NCBI GenBank assembly: GCA_017428725.1
Contig: JAFRQH010000022.1
Coordinates: 1-64,000 of the forward strand
Direction of reading: 5' to 3'
Origin: Bacteroidales bacterium
GTDB taxonomy: Bacteria; Bacteroidota; Bacteroidia; Bacteroidales; UBA932
DNA length: 64,000 bases
Shown: positions 25,640 to 34,229 of the stretch, in pieces
Position numbering within the stretch: the first letter of the stretch is position 1
Layout: every line of letters starts with the position of its first letter
The notes under the pieces: generated by a model
Told to the model about the DNA's origin: nothing
Database searches by the model: none
What the model saw: only the letters and a program-made list of their open reading frames with translations
Program-made: the position numbers and the translations under genes

Positions 25640-26806
25640 ATGAGAACCAAATTGATCACCCTCCTGCTCCTTTCTCTCCCCGTGCTGTGCCTGGCGCAGC
25701 GGCCGCAGCGGCCGGCCGCGCCGCCGCAGCCGGCGCCGCAGCCGCTCGACCTCACCATCCAGGTGACGGAGCCGGGTTTCCAGGTGTTCCAGTTCCCGAA
25801 GAACCAGATCCCCCGGATCGACGGCGACTTCTCCGACTGGGACATCGTGCCGGACAGCTATGTCGTGCCGATGGAGGAGATGTGGGACGACAGCGGCAAG
25901 CACCAGGGCCTCGATAAGAGCACGCTCGACATCAAGGTCAAGGTGGGCTGGGTCGAGGGCCTGAACCGCCTGTACTTCTACTACGAAGCCTACGACAATT
26001 TCTGGGATTTCAACCAGCTCCAGCTGCGCAACGACACCTTCGAGATCGTGGTGGACGCCGACCTGTCGGGCGGCCCCCACACCGACGAGTTCCGGCTCAA
26101 CAGCGAGGTGCTCAGCCGCTACGACGCCTTCTTCGCCCTGCAGAACGTCCACGCCCAGAACTACCACATCATGACCCCGCCCACGCCCGGCAAGGCTTGG
26201 ACGATGGTCTGGGGCGTGCAGCAGTGGCTCAAGGAGCTCCCGTACGCAAACTACGCCTACAGCTATGACTTCAAGCACGGCGAGTCCGGCACGCTCAAGT
26301 TCGAGTTCTACATCACCCCGTTCGACCACGCCAGTCCGGACGGTCCTGCCTATTCGACCGAGAGCCGCCTTTACGCCGGCAAGAAGATCGGTCTGTGCTG
26401 GGCGGTGATCGACTACGACGGCGGTCGCGGCAACGACGGCTTCTGGAACCTCTCCAAGCACCACCGCATGTTCGGCAACGCCTCGATGGAGCGCCTCTTC
26501 ACCCTGATGCCCCTCGAGAAGCAGTTCCGCCGTCCGGTTGAGGCCGCGTGGGACCACTACGTCGTGCCCGACACCCGCCGCGTCGTCTTTACGGACAAGA
26601 GCTACGGCAACGTGACCTCTTGGAAATGGGACTTCGGTGACGGGACCACCTCCACGGAGCAGAACCCTGTCCACGAATACAAGCAGGATGGCGCGCACTA
26701 TGTCGTGACCCTCTATGTGTCCGGCCCCGACGGGGAGGATCTCTGTTGCAAGATCTGGGATGTCTGCGTCCACGATCCGAAGAATCCGGTGGGCGTATAC
26801 AATTAG
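25640..26806 (+). CDS. Secreted protein with CBM9-like and PKD domains
   Basis: 388 residues. Signal peptide MRTKLITLLLLSLPVLCLA, a Pro/Gln-rich linker, then a CBM9-like sugar-binding domain starting IPRIDGDFSDWDIVPDSY and containing DTFEIVVDADLSGG; the C-terminal 80 residues form a PKD beta-sandwich (WKWDFGDGTTSTEQNPVHEY). No catalytic domain is visible, so it may bind glycans at the surface and assist the GH35-like enzyme upstream. ATG at 25640 chosen because it starts the signal peptide; a TTG 9 bases earlier is less likely. Confidence 0.87.
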   Translation: MRTKLITLLLLSLPVLCLAQRPQRPAAPPQPAPQPLDLTIQVTEPGFQVFQFPKNQIPRIDGDFSDWDIVPDSYVVPMEEMWDDSGKHQGLDKSTLDIKVKVGWVEGLNRLYFYYEAYDNFWDFNQLQLRNDTFEIVVDADLSGGPHTDEFRLNSEVLSRYDAFFALQNVHAQNYHIMTPPTPGKAWTMVWGVQQWLKELPYANYAYSYDFKHGESGTLKFEFYITPFDHASPDGPAYSTESRLYAGKKIGLCWAVIDYDGGRGNDGFWNLSKHHRMFGNASMERLFTLMPLEKQFRRPVEAAWDHYVVPDTRRVVFTDKSYGNVTSWKWDFGDGTTSTEQNPVHEYKQDGAHYVVTLYVSGPDGEDLCCKIWDVCVHDPKNPVGVYN

Positions 26807-26812
26807 AATATT

Positions 26813-26842
26813 TTTGTGGATTCAAGGGTTTTTGCTATCTTG
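26813..26842 (+). promoter_or_regulatory. Promoter of the rubrerythrin gene
   Basis: TTTG at 26813-26816, 19 bases, TATCTTG at 26836-26842, shortened -7 box as also seen before the histone-like gene. Confidence 0.65.
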
Positions 26843-26865
26843 CAGGACACTAACGAATATCCATT

Positions 26866-27414
26866 ATGAAAAAGAAATTCAGATGTCTCGTTTGCGGCTA
26901 TGTCTATGAGGGGGAGAATCCTCCCGCTGAGTGCCCGCAGTGCCGCGCTAAGGGCGATAAGTTCGTGGAAGTCAAGGGCGAAGGTCTGGAGTGGGCCTGT
27001 GAGCACCGCCTCGGAGACGGCGTCGTCGAGGACGCCGAGGTCATGCAGGGCCTGCACGACCACTTCAACGGCGAGTGCACCGAGGTGGGTATGTACCTCG
27101 CGATGAGCCGCCAGGCGGAGCGCGAGGGCTATCCGGAGATCGCCGACGCCTTCAAGCGCTACGCCTTCGAGGAGGCCGAGCACGCCGCCAAGTTCGCCGA
27201 GCTGCTGGGCGAGGTGGTCTGGGACACCAAGACCAACCTCAAGAAGCGTGCGGAGGCCGAGTGCGGCGCCTGTGAGGGCAAGCTCGCCATCGCCAAGCGC
27301 GCCAAGGCGCTGGGCTATGACGCCATCCACGACACCGTCCACGAAATGGCCAAGGATGAGGCCCGTCACGGCGCCGGATTCCAGGGCCTGTACAAGCGTT
27401 TCTTCGAGAAATAG
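26866..27414 (+). CDS. Reverse-type rubrerythrin
   Basis: Non-haem di-iron peroxidase protecting anaerobes from peroxide, 182 residues. The rubredoxin-like Fe site is at the N-terminus ([10 protein letters not shown] at 7-16 and CPQC at 23-26), and the four-helix ferritin-like domain follows ([45 protein letters not shown] supply the Glu/His ligands). This order is opposite to classic rubrerythrin and is called reverse rubrerythrin. Own promoter and a strong terminator. Confidence 0.94.
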   Translation: MKKKFRCLVCGYVYEGENPPAECPQCRAKGDKFVEVKGEGLEWACEHRLGDGVVEDAEVMQGLHDHFNGECTEVGMYLAMSRQAEREGYPEIADAFKRYAFEEAEHAAKFAELLGEVVWDTKTNLKKRAEAECGACEGKLAIAKRAKALGYDAIHDTVHEMAKDEARHGAGFQGLYKRFFEK

Positions 27415-27434
27415 GCCTTTGTGCCTGCTCTTTG

Positions 27435-27466
27435 AGGGACGGTCCTGCACGGACCGTCCCTTTTTT
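27435..27466 (+). terminator. Intrinsic terminator after rubrerythrin
   Basis: 11-bp stem AGGGACGGTCC / GGACCGTCCCT, loop TGCAC, then a T-run. Confidence 0.9.
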
Positions 27467-27479
27467 CGAACTTTCTTTG

Positions 27480-27487
27480 TATATTCG
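27480..27487 (+). promoter_or_regulatory. -7 box TATATTCG for the YugP-hslR-glmS unit
   Basis: One deviation from TAnnTTTG; 32 bases before the ATG. No clear -33 box. Confidence 0.5.
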
Positions 27488-27519
27488 CGGATGCGGTAAA
27501 CTTTAAATCATCTGTCCCT

Positions 27520-28194
27520 ATGAATATTTGGTTCCTGATGCTGGCCGTGATGGTGCTTTCGTTCATCGTCCAGCTGATGCTTTCCAGCAGATTTGCAAAG
27601 TATTCCCGGGTGCCCTCCCCGCGCGGGCTGACGGGCGCCGACGTGGCGCGCCTGATGCTGGCGCAGAACGGCATCACCGACGTCACGGTCCAGTCCGTAT
27701 CCGGCAAGCTGACCGACCACTACAACCCCCAGGACAAGACGGTCAACCTCAGTGAATCGGTGTACGGCTCGGCTTCGGTTGCAGCCTGTGCCGTGGCGGC
27801 CCACGAGACAGGCCACGCCATCCAGCATGCCCAGGGCTATGCCCCGCTGCGCCTGCGCTCCGCCCTCGTACCCGTCGTCACCTTCGCCAACAATACGGTG
27901 CAGTGGGTGCTGCTCGCCGGCATCCTGCTCATCAACGTCTTCCCGCATCTGCTTTGGGTCGGCATCGGCCTGTTCGCGCTGACGACCTTCTTCAGCTTCG
28001 TCACGCTGCCGGTGGAGATCAATGCCAGCCAGCGCGCCGTGCAGTGGCTGGACGGCGCCGGGATCGTGGACGCTTCGACGCGTCCGATGGCGGTGGACGC
28101 CCTCAAGTGGGCGGCCTACACCTACATCATCGCAGCGATCGGTTCCCTCGCCACGCTCTTCTACTATATTGCCCTGGGCAACAGCCGCCGCTGA
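27520..28194 (+). CDS. Membrane zinc metallopeptidase, YugP family
   Basis: 224 residues. One N-terminal membrane helix (MNIWFLMLAVMVLSFIVQLML) and two or three more after the active site; the zinc motif is HETGH in CAVAAHETGHAIQHAQGY near residue 97. Family members are putative neutral zinc metallopeptidases of unknown substrate. The next gene starts one base after the stop, so it is co-transcribed with an S4 protein and probably glmS. Confidence 0.9.
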   Translation: MNIWFLMLAVMVLSFIVQLMLSSRFAKYSRVPSPRGLTGADVARLMLAQNGITDVTVQSVSGKLTDHYNPQDKTVNLSESVYGSASVAACAVAAHETGHAIQHAQGYAPLRLRSALVPVVTFANNTVQWVLLAGILLINVFPHLLWVGIGLFALTTFFSFVTLPVEINASQRAVQWLDGAGIVDASTRPMAVDALKWAAYTYIIAAIGSLATLFYYIALGNSRR

Positions 28195-28195
28195 G

Positions 28196-28579
28196 ATGGA
28201 CAGTATCCGTATCGACAAATACCTGTGGGCGATCCGGGTATTCAAGACCCGGAGCGACGCCACGGACGCCTGCAACGGCAACAAAGTCAAGGTCGCAGGC
28301 GTCAACGCCAAGCCGTCCAAGGCCGTCAAGGCCGGCGATGTGCTGGAGATCCGCAAGGGCTCGGCCCTGTTCACATACAAGGTCCTCAAGGTCGCGGAGA
28401 ACCGGATGGGGGCGCAGCTCGTCCCCGAGTTTGCGGAGGACATGACTCCCGAGAGCGAGCGCGCCAAGCTGCACGCGCCCCGGGAGACCGTCGTCCTGCA
28501 GCGCGACCGCGGTACGGGCAGGCCGACCAAGCGGGATCGCCGCCAGTTGGAAGAGGCGATGGATATGCTTGATTTTTAA
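28196..28579 (+). CDS. S4-domain RNA-binding protein, Hsp15/HslR-like
   Basis: 127 residues: IRIDKYLWAIRVFKTRSDAT followed by VKVAGVNAKPSKAVKAGDVL is a full S4 domain as in Hsp15, which binds free 50S subunits carrying nascent chains. The C-terminal tail is basic (RDRGTGRPTKRDRRQLEEAM). Second gene of the YugP unit, 12 bases before glmS. Exact role in this phylum is inferred from the family. Confidence 0.87.
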   Translation: MDSIRIDKYLWAIRVFKTRSDATDACNGNKVKVAGVNAKPSKAVKAGDVLEIRKGSALFTYKVLKVAENRMGAQLVPEFAEDMTPESERAKLHAPRETVVLQRDRGTGRPTKRDRRQLEEAMDMLDF

Positions 28580-28591
28580 ATTGTTAGTTAT

Positions 28592-30436
28592 ATGTGTGGT
28601 ATTGTTGGTTATGTCGGGGGGCGCCAGGCCTACCCGATACTGATCAAGGGACTTACCCGGCTTGAGTACCGGGGCTACGACAGCGCCGGCGTGGCGTTGA
28701 TCAACGACAGCAGGGAGCTGGTCATCTACAAGACCAAGGGCAAGGTCAAGGACCTGGAGAAGCTGGCCGCCGACAAGGACGTCAGCGGCAACATCGGCAT
28801 TGCGCATACGCGCTGGGCCACCCACGGGGAGCCGAGCGATGTCAACTCCCATCCCCATTACTCGGAAAACCACAACCTCGCCTTGATCCACAACGGCATC
28901 ATCGAGAACTACCAGGCGCTCAAGACCGAGCTCACGCGCCAGGGCTACCATTTCCAGAGCCAGACCGACACGGAGGTGGTCATCCAGCTGATCCAGTACA
29001 TGATGGACTCCCGCAGAGTCAGTTGGGAAGAGGCCGTCCCGATGGCCCTGCGCCACGTCATCGGCGCCTATGCGCTGGTCATTATGGACAAGGACGAGCC
29101 CGACAAGATGATTGCCGCCCGCAAGGGCAGCCCCCTGATCATCGGAGTGGGGGAGAACGAGTACTTCGTCGGCTCCGACGCATCTCCGATCATCGAATAC
29201 ACCAACAAGGTCGTCTACCTGGGCGAAGAGCAGATCGCCTTCATCCAGCGCGGCCACGAGTTGCGGATTACGGACCTGAGCAGTGAAGAGCTGACCCCGG
29301 AAGTCCGCCAGCTGGAGATGAGCCTGTCCGAGATCGAGAAGGGCGGATTCCCGCATTTCATGCTCAAGGAGATCTTCGAGCAGCCCCGCACCCTGCGCGC
29401 GTCGATGAAGGGACGCCTGCATCCGGAGCTGGGGACCGTCAAGCTCTCCGGTGTGATCGACAACCGGGAGCGCCTGCTGGGCGCGAAGCGCATCGTCATC
29501 TGCGCCTGCGGCACCTCCTGGCACGCCGGCCTGATCGGCAAATACCTGATCGAGGAGCTGACCCGCAAGCCGGTGGAGGTGGAGTACGCTTCGGAATTCC
29601 GCTACCGCAGGCCGGTCATCGACTCCTCGGACGTGGTCATCGCCATCTCCCAGTCCGGCGAGACGGCCGACACCCTTGCCGCCGTCAACCTCGCCCGCGA
29701 GTCCGGGGCTTTCCTGTTCGGCATCTGTAACGTGGTCGGCTCGTCCATCGCCCGTGCTACCGACACAGGCTGCTACACCCACATCGGTCCGGAGATCGGC
29801 GTGGCGTCGACCAAGGCCTTCACGGCCCAGGTCACGACGCTCTTCCTGATCGCGATGAGCCTGGCCGAGCAGCTCGGCACGGTCTCCGACGAGCGCCGCG
29901 CCGCCCTGGTGGAGGAGTTGCAGCGCATCCCGGACAAGATCACCAAGATCCTGGAGCACGACGCCGACATCGAGGCGCTCGCCAAGGTCTTCACCTATGC
30001 CCACAATTTCCTCTACCTGGGCCGCGGGTACAATTATCCGGTGGCCCTGGAGGGAGCGCTCAAACTCAAGGAGATTTCCTACATCCACGCCGAGGGCTAT
30101 CCGGCCGCCGAGATGAAGCACGGCCCGATCGCCCTGATCGATGAAGAGATGCCAGTGGTGGTGATCGCCCCGCGCCGGGGCAATTACGAGAAGATCTTGA
30201 GCAACATCCAGGAAGTCAAAGCCCGCCGCGGCCGCATCATCAGCGTGATCACGGAGGGAGACCAGGACGTCAAAGCCCTGTCGGACTGGTACTTCGAGAT
30301 CCCGGACACGGAGGAGTGCTTCGAGCCCATCCTCTCGATCATCCCGCTGCAGCTGCTGGCCTACCACATCGCCATCGCCAAGGGACGCAATGTGGACCAG
30401 CCGCGCAATCTCGCGAAGTCGGTGACGGTCGAGTGA
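28592..30436 (+). CDS. glmS: Glutamine--fructose-6-phosphate aminotransferase (isomerising)
   Basis: First committed step of UDP-GlcNAc synthesis. 614 residues: MCGIVGYVGG with Cys2 as the glutaminase nucleophile, then two SIS sugar-isomerase domains (ICACGTSWHAGLIGKYLIEE and IAISQSGETADTLAAVNLARE), ending LAKSVTVE, the standard C-terminal tail that closes the active site. No glmS ribozyme is visible upstream, where only 12 bases separate it from the S4 gene. The product feeds peptidoglycan, LPS and the capsule made downstream. Confidence 0.97.
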   Translation: MCGIVGYVGGRQAYPILIKGLTRLEYRGYDSAGVALINDSRELVIYKTKGKVKDLEKLAADKDVSGNIGIAHTRWATHGEPSDVNSHPHYSENHNLALIHNGIIENYQALKTELTRQGYHFQSQTDTEVVIQLIQYMMDSRRVSWEEAVPMALRHVIGAYALVIMDKDEPDKMIAARKGSPLIIGVGENEYFVGSDASPIIEYTNKVVYLGEEQIAFIQRGHELRITDLSSEELTPEVRQLEMSLSEIEKGGFPHFMLKEIFEQPRTLRASMKGRLHPELGTVKLSGVIDNRERLLGAKRIVICACGTSWHAGLIGKYLIEELTRKPVEVEYASEFRYRRPVIDSSDVVIAISQSGETADTLAAVNLARESGAFLFGICNVVGSSIARATDTGCYTHIGPEIGVASTKAFTAQVTTLFLIAMSLAEQLGTVSDERRAALVEELQRIPDKITKILEHDADIEALAKVFTYAHNFLYLGRGYNYPVALEGALKLKEISYIHAEGYPAAEMKHGPIALIDEEMPVVVIAPRRGNYEKILSNIQEVKARRGRIISVITEGDQDVKALSDWYFEIPDTEECFEPILSIIPLQLLAYHIAIAKGRNVDQPRNLAKSVTVE

Positions 30437-31009
30437 TCAGTCCAGATACATCGCGTGGCGGACACGGTCGGCGACCGCGTCGCCTTTCAGCGCGCGCAGG
30501 ATCTCCAGCGCGAAACTGACGGCGTGGCCGGCGGAGCGGCCCGTGATGATGCGCCCGCAACGCACGGCCGGCGCCGGCGTGAAGACGGCGCCCTTCGCGA
30601 GGAGGGGCTCCTCGAAGCCTTCGAAACAGGTGAATTCCACGCCCTTCAGGTCGTCGAGTTGGCTCAGGATCAGACCCGGAGCGGCGCAGATGGCTGCTAC
30701 CGTCCCGCCGGCGGCATAGTGCTCCTTCATCAGGGAGATGAGCGGGGTGCACGATGCGAGGTTCTTGGAACCGGGCATCCCGCCCGGGAAGATCATCACG
30801 TCAGCGGCCGTCGTGCCGGCGTGGTCGGTGTCCAGCTCCGGCAGGAAGGTCTCGGCGCCCAGGGTGACGCCGTGGGATGACTCGATGAAGGGGTCGTCCG
30901 TGAGTGCGACCAGGGTGGTGTCCACGCCGCCGCGGCGGAGGACATCGTTTGTGGCGAGGGCCTCGACATCTTCGAAACCGTCGGCCAGAAAAATGCAGAC
31001 TCCTTTCAT
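30437..31009 (-). CDS. DJ-1/PfpI family protein
   Basis: 190 residues, flavodoxin-like fold of the DJ-1/ThiJ type: GVCIFLADGFEDVEALATNDVL at the N-terminus contains the conserved Glu, and the nucleophile-elbow Cys is in VAAICAAPGLIL near residue 105. Family functions range from redox stress response to glyoxalase activity; not assignable here. Its stop abuts the glmS stop (convergent). A TATTTTTG box ends 8 bases from the start. Confidence 0.9.
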   Translation of the reverse strand: MKGVCIFLADGFEDVEALATNDVLRRGGVDTTLVALTDDPFIESSHGVTLGAETFLPELDTDHAGTTAADVMIFPGGMPGSKNLASCTPLISLMKEHYAAGGTVAAICAAPGLILSQLDDLKGVEFTCFEGFEEPLLAKGAVFTPAPAVRCGRIITGRSAGHAVSFALEILRALKGDAVADRVRHAMYLD

Positions 31010-31016
31010 AACACCA

Positions 31017-31045
31017 CAAAAATACGCATTTTCTGATTATCTTTG
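31017..31045. promoter_or_regulatory. Divergent -7 boxes for DJ-1 gene (-) and barrel gene (+)
   Basis: TATTTTTG on the minus strand at 31017-31024 and TATCTTTG on the plus strand at 31038-31045, 13 bases apart, in a 61-base intergenic region. Confidence 0.75.
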
Positions 31046-31070
31046 CACAACAACCAATAGCTACCTTATT

Positions 31071-31841
31071 ATGAAGAGATTACCCCTCGTCATCCTGTTT
31101 TCCCTCGCGCTTTCCTGGAGTGCCGGCGCGCAGGTCTCCAACCGCTTCTCGCTGGGTGTCGGTACCGGCCTCGACGGTACCAGTTTCGAGCTGGGCACGC
31201 GCCTGGGCGACCACGTGCAGGTCCGCCTCGGCTACGGTACGGCCTTCGGACTGGGTTATACGCTCAAAGGAGACGAAGGCATCCGTGTCCCCCAGCATCC
31301 GGCCATGGAGGACAGTCCCGAGATCAACGTCCCGATGAAACTCAGTTTCGCCCGCAACGATGCGCGCCTCCTATTCAATTTCTATCCTGGCTCGCGTGCG
31401 ACCTTCCACATCACCCTGGGCGCCTATCTGGGGAGCGGCAGCTTCTTTAAAGGGGAGGTGAAAAACCTGCCCGATGACTACAATAATATTGGTTTGGAGA
31501 TGGGCGACTACACCGTCAAGGCCATCAACAATACCCTCCGCGTCGAGCTCCGGGCCTTCGGCCTCGGTTCTCCCGGTTTCGCTATCCTGCCCTATGCCGG
31601 CCTGGGCTTCGGCCGGCCGGTCCGCGCAGACAAGCGCGTGACCTTCTCCTTCGACCTGGGCGCCGCCTACCAGGGAGAACCCTCCCTGTGGGCGCGCAGC
31701 GTCAAAGCGGACGGGACGCGCGCGTATGTCAATGTTTCGGACAATGATCTGATCGACATTTCGGAAGTCGTCGAAGAGTACGGCCAGTACCTGAATTTCT
31801 GGCCGGTGATTAACTTCCACCTCTATTTCCGGCTCTTCTAG
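31071..31841 (+). CDS. Predicted small outer-membrane beta-barrel protein
   Basis: 256 residues. Signal peptide MKRLPLVILFSLALSWSAGA, then alternating amphipathic strands (RFSLGVGTGLDGTSFELGTRLG, VQVRLGYGTAFGLGYTL in shorter stretches) ending with an aromatic C-terminal Phe (HLYFRLF), the pattern of 8- to 10-stranded barrels. No specific family recognised. The frame is open upstream, but the ATG at 31071 begins the signal peptide and has a promoter 25 bases before it. Confidence 0.75.
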   Translation: MKRLPLVILFSLALSWSAGAQVSNRFSLGVGTGLDGTSFELGTRLGDHVQVRLGYGTAFGLGYTLKGDEGIRVPQHPAMEDSPEINVPMKLSFARNDARLLFNFYPGSRATFHITLGAYLGSGSFFKGEVKNLPDDYNNIGLEMGDYTVKAINNTLRVELRAFGLGSPGFAILPYAGLGFGRPVRADKRVTFSFDLGAAYQGEPSLWARSVKADGTRAYVNVSDNDLIDISEVVEEYGQYLNFWPVINFHLYFRLF

Positions 31842-31865
31842 CCGGGAATCGTCACGGAGAGGCCG

Positions 31866-32861
31866 CTACAGGTCCTCCGGCAGGACGGGCTCCGCATCGG
31901 GATTGATGTAGGGGTCCGTTTCCGTCCTGTGGACCGTGGTCTCCAGCAGAAGGGTGTCGCGCTCTCCGGGGAGCAGGCGGTACTCCGCGCACTCCGCCGG
32001 TACGAGCACCGTCTCGCCGGCGGGGAGCCGGAAGTCGAGCGACTGGCCGCCGGCCAGGGGGAGCTGGACGATCGCGCCGCCCCGGATGCAGCTGTAGAGG
32101 ACGAAGGAAGCGCCTTCGGACTGCGTATAAGCCAACGGCGCATCCAGGGACAGGCGCTCCACACGCAGCTGGGGCAGGTCCGCGAGCCGGTCGCCGGCAG
32201 GCGCAGAGGCGCCGAAGCGCCGGTAGTCGATGAAGTCGAGCGCGTCCACGAGGGTGAGCGAAGTGTCGAACTCGTCCGGATGAACCTCCTCTCCCCAGGC
32301 GCATAGGCAGAAGTCCAGCGGCGAGGACTCGGCGATCTCGAGGATCTCCACGTCTCCGGCGGCCGCGTGCGGCGTCCCGGCGGGGATGTGCAGGCACTGC
32401 CCGGCGTGCAGGGCGATGACGTTGAGCAGCTCCTCCACGCTGCCGTCCAGGCATTTCGTGTAGAAGGCCGTGGCGTCGGTGTCCCGACGGAAACCGGCCA
32501 TCGCGCGCGCATCCTTGCCGGCGCGCAGCACGTACCAGACCTTTTCCTTGCCGAGGAAGTCGTAACGCTGGGCTGCCGTCTCGTCGTCCGGGTGTACGCG
32601 CAGCGGCATCCGCCCGCGGACCGAGAGCTGCCGGACACAGACCGGGAACTGCCGCCCGTAGAATTCGTAGACGTTGTCCCCGACCACGCGGTCGAGGTAG
32701 GTGTCCATCACTTCGGCGATGCTGTTGCCGGCCAGCCAGCCCTCGCGCACCAGCGAGTCGCGGTACCCCAGGTCCGCCAGCCGGAAGGTCTCGCTGCCCC
32801 AGGGGTAGTCGTCCTGCAGGGTGCAGAAACGCAGGGGATATAGTTTCTTCTCGTCGTCCAT
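31866..32861 (-). CDS. manA: Type I phosphomannose isomerase-like protein
   Basis: 331 residues, cupin fold. Zinc-ligand motifs RVHPDDETAAQRY and HIPAGTPHAAAGDVEILE match the class I ManA family as found in Bacteroidota and Firmicutes; FYGRQFPVCVRQLS precedes them. It interconverts fructose-6-phosphate and mannose-6-phosphate, supplying GDP-sugar synthesis and mannose use. The ATG at 32861 was chosen because a TATTTTTG box ends 6 bases upstream; longer versions would cover the promoter. Confidence 0.9.
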   Translation of the reverse strand: MDDEKKLYPLRFCTLQDDYPWGSETFRLADLGYRDSLVREGWLAGNSIAEVMDTYLDRVVGDNVYEFYGRQFPVCVRQLSVRGRMPLRVHPDDETAAQRYDFLGKEKVWYVLRAGKDARAMAGFRRDTDATAFYTKCLDGSVEELLNVIALHAGQCLHIPAGTPHAAAGDVEILEIAESSPLDFCLCAWGEEVHPDEFDTSLTLVDALDFIDYRRFGASAPAGDRLADLPQLRVERLSLDAPLAYTQSEGASFVLYSCIRGGAIVQLPLAGGQSLDFRLPAGETVLVPAECAEYRLLPGERDTLLLETTVHRTETDPYINPDAEPVLPEDL

Positions 32862-32866
32862 AAGTA

Positions 32867-32895
32867 CAAAAATAGCAAAAAATACAGTATCTTTG
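32867..32895. promoter_or_regulatory. Divergent -7 boxes for manA (-) and metY (+)
   Basis: TATTTTTG on the minus strand at 32867-32874 and TATCTTTG on the plus strand at 32888-32895, again 13 bases apart, in a 59-base intergenic region. The same spacing occurs at coaD/ung and at the DJ-1 pair. Confidence 0.75.
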
Positions 32896-32920
32896 CTCTC
32901 CAACGGTTAGTCACAGCATT

Positions 32921-34204
32921 ATGGAAAAGAAACTCCACCCCGGTACGCTATGCGTCCAGGCCGGTTACGACCCGGCCAACGGCGAGCCCCGCCAGATGCC
33001 CGTCATCCAGAGCACGACCTTCAAATATACGACCAGCGACGAGATGGGCCGTCTGTTCGACCTCGAAGAGTCCGGCTATTTCTATACCCGCCTGCAGAAC
33101 CCGACCAACGACCGCGTGGCGGCGCGCATCGCCGCCCTGGAGGGCGGTGTGGCCGCGATGCTGACTTCCTCCGGCCAGGCCGCGAACTTCTTCGCCTGCT
33201 TCAATATCTGCGAAGCGGGCGACCACATGATTACCACGTCGGCGATCTACGGCGGGACCTTCAACCTCTTCGGCACGACCTTCCCCAAGATGGGGATCGA
33301 GGTGAGTTTCATCGACCAGAACGCCTCGGACGAGGAGATCGAGGCGGCCTTCCGGCCCAATACCAAGCTGGTCTTCGGCGAGGCCCTGACCAACCCGGGC
33401 GTGCGCGTGCTCGACATCGAGCGTCTCGCGCGCATCGCCCACGCCCACGGCGTGCCCCTGATCATCGACAATACCTTCCCGACCCCGGTGCACTGCCGTC
33501 CCTTCGAGTTCGGTGCGGACATCGTCACGCACTCCACGACCAAGTATATGGACGGTCACGGCACCACGGTCGGCGGCGTCATCGTGGACAGCGGCAATTT
33601 CGACTGGGAAGCCCACGCGGAGCGTTTCCCCGGCCTCTGCACCCCGGACCCTTCGTATCACGGACTGACCTACACGAAGAAATTCGGCAAGCTGGCCTAT
33701 ATCACCAAGGCCACCAGCCAGCTGATGCGTGACCTGGGCTCCATCCAGAGCCCGCAGAACGCCTTCTATCTCAACCTGGGCCTGCAGACCCTCGCCGTGC
33801 GGATGGAGCACGTCAGCCGTGCGGCGCGCCAGGTGGCGAGCTTCCTGCACGACCACCCGGCCGTCAAGTGGATCTGCTATCCCGACCTGCCGGACGACCC
33901 TGACCACGCCCTGGCGCAGAAATACCTCCCGGAGGGCTCCTGCGGGGTGATGGCCTTCGCCATCCACGGCGACCGTGCGGCGGCCAACCGCTTCATGGAC
34001 AGCCTGCGGCTGGTCACGATCGAGACCCACGTGGCGGATTGCTATACCTGCATCCTGCATCCGGCATCGCACACGCACCGCCAACTCAGCGACGAGCAGC
34101 TGCGCGAGGCCGGGGTGGACCCGGACCTGATGCGTCTGAGTATCGGATTGGAGGATCCCCGGGATATCATTGCAGACCTGGAGCAGGCGCTGGCTAAGGC
34201 TTGA
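32921..34204 (+). CDS. metY: O-acetylhomoserine sulfhydrylase (MetY type)
   Basis: PLP enzyme of methionine/cysteine synthesis that condenses O-acetylhomoserine with sulfide. 427 residues, the MetY length (longer than MetB/MetC). The PLP Lys is in HSTTKYMDGHG near residue 207; YTRLQNPTNDRVAARIAALEGG and TSSGQAANFFACFNI are family blocks; the C-terminus has RLSIGLEDPRDIIADLEQAL. Own promoter; a hairpin at 34206-34229 follows the stop. Confidence 0.94.
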   Translation: MEKKLHPGTLCVQAGYDPANGEPRQMPVIQSTTFKYTTSDEMGRLFDLEESGYFYTRLQNPTNDRVAARIAALEGGVAAMLTSSGQAANFFACFNICEAGDHMITTSAIYGGTFNLFGTTFPKMGIEVSFIDQNASDEEIEAAFRPNTKLVFGEALTNPGVRVLDIERLARIAHAHGVPLIIDNTFPTPVHCRPFEFGADIVTHSTTKYMDGHGTTVGGVIVDSGNFDWEAHAERFPGLCTPDPSYHGLTYTKKFGKLAYITKATSQLMRDLGSIQSPQNAFYLNLGLQTLAVRMEHVSRAARQVASFLHDHPAVKWICYPDLPDDPDHALAQKYLPEGSCGVMAFAIHGDRAAANRFMDSLRLVTIETHVADCYTCILHPASHTHRQLSDEQLREAGVDPDLMRLSIGLEDPRDIIADLEQALAKA

Positions 34205-34205
34205 T

Positions 34206-34229
34206 GCCTGATGGGTGCATCCCTCAGGC
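34206..34229. terminator. Hairpin between convergent metY and the permease gene
   Basis: GCCTGA/TCAGGC and GGG/CCC around TGCAT, with one bulged T. No good T-run on either strand, so termination efficiency is doubtful. Confidence 0.45.

Noticed and set aside
23759-26773. About 1000-residue antisense frame across two genes
   Set aside because: It spans the GH35-like gene, the palindrome and the CBM9-PKD gene; no domain, biased composition.
28592-28650. glmS ribozyme or riboswitch
   Set aside because: Only 12 bases separate glmS from the preceding gene, so there is no room for the ribozyme.
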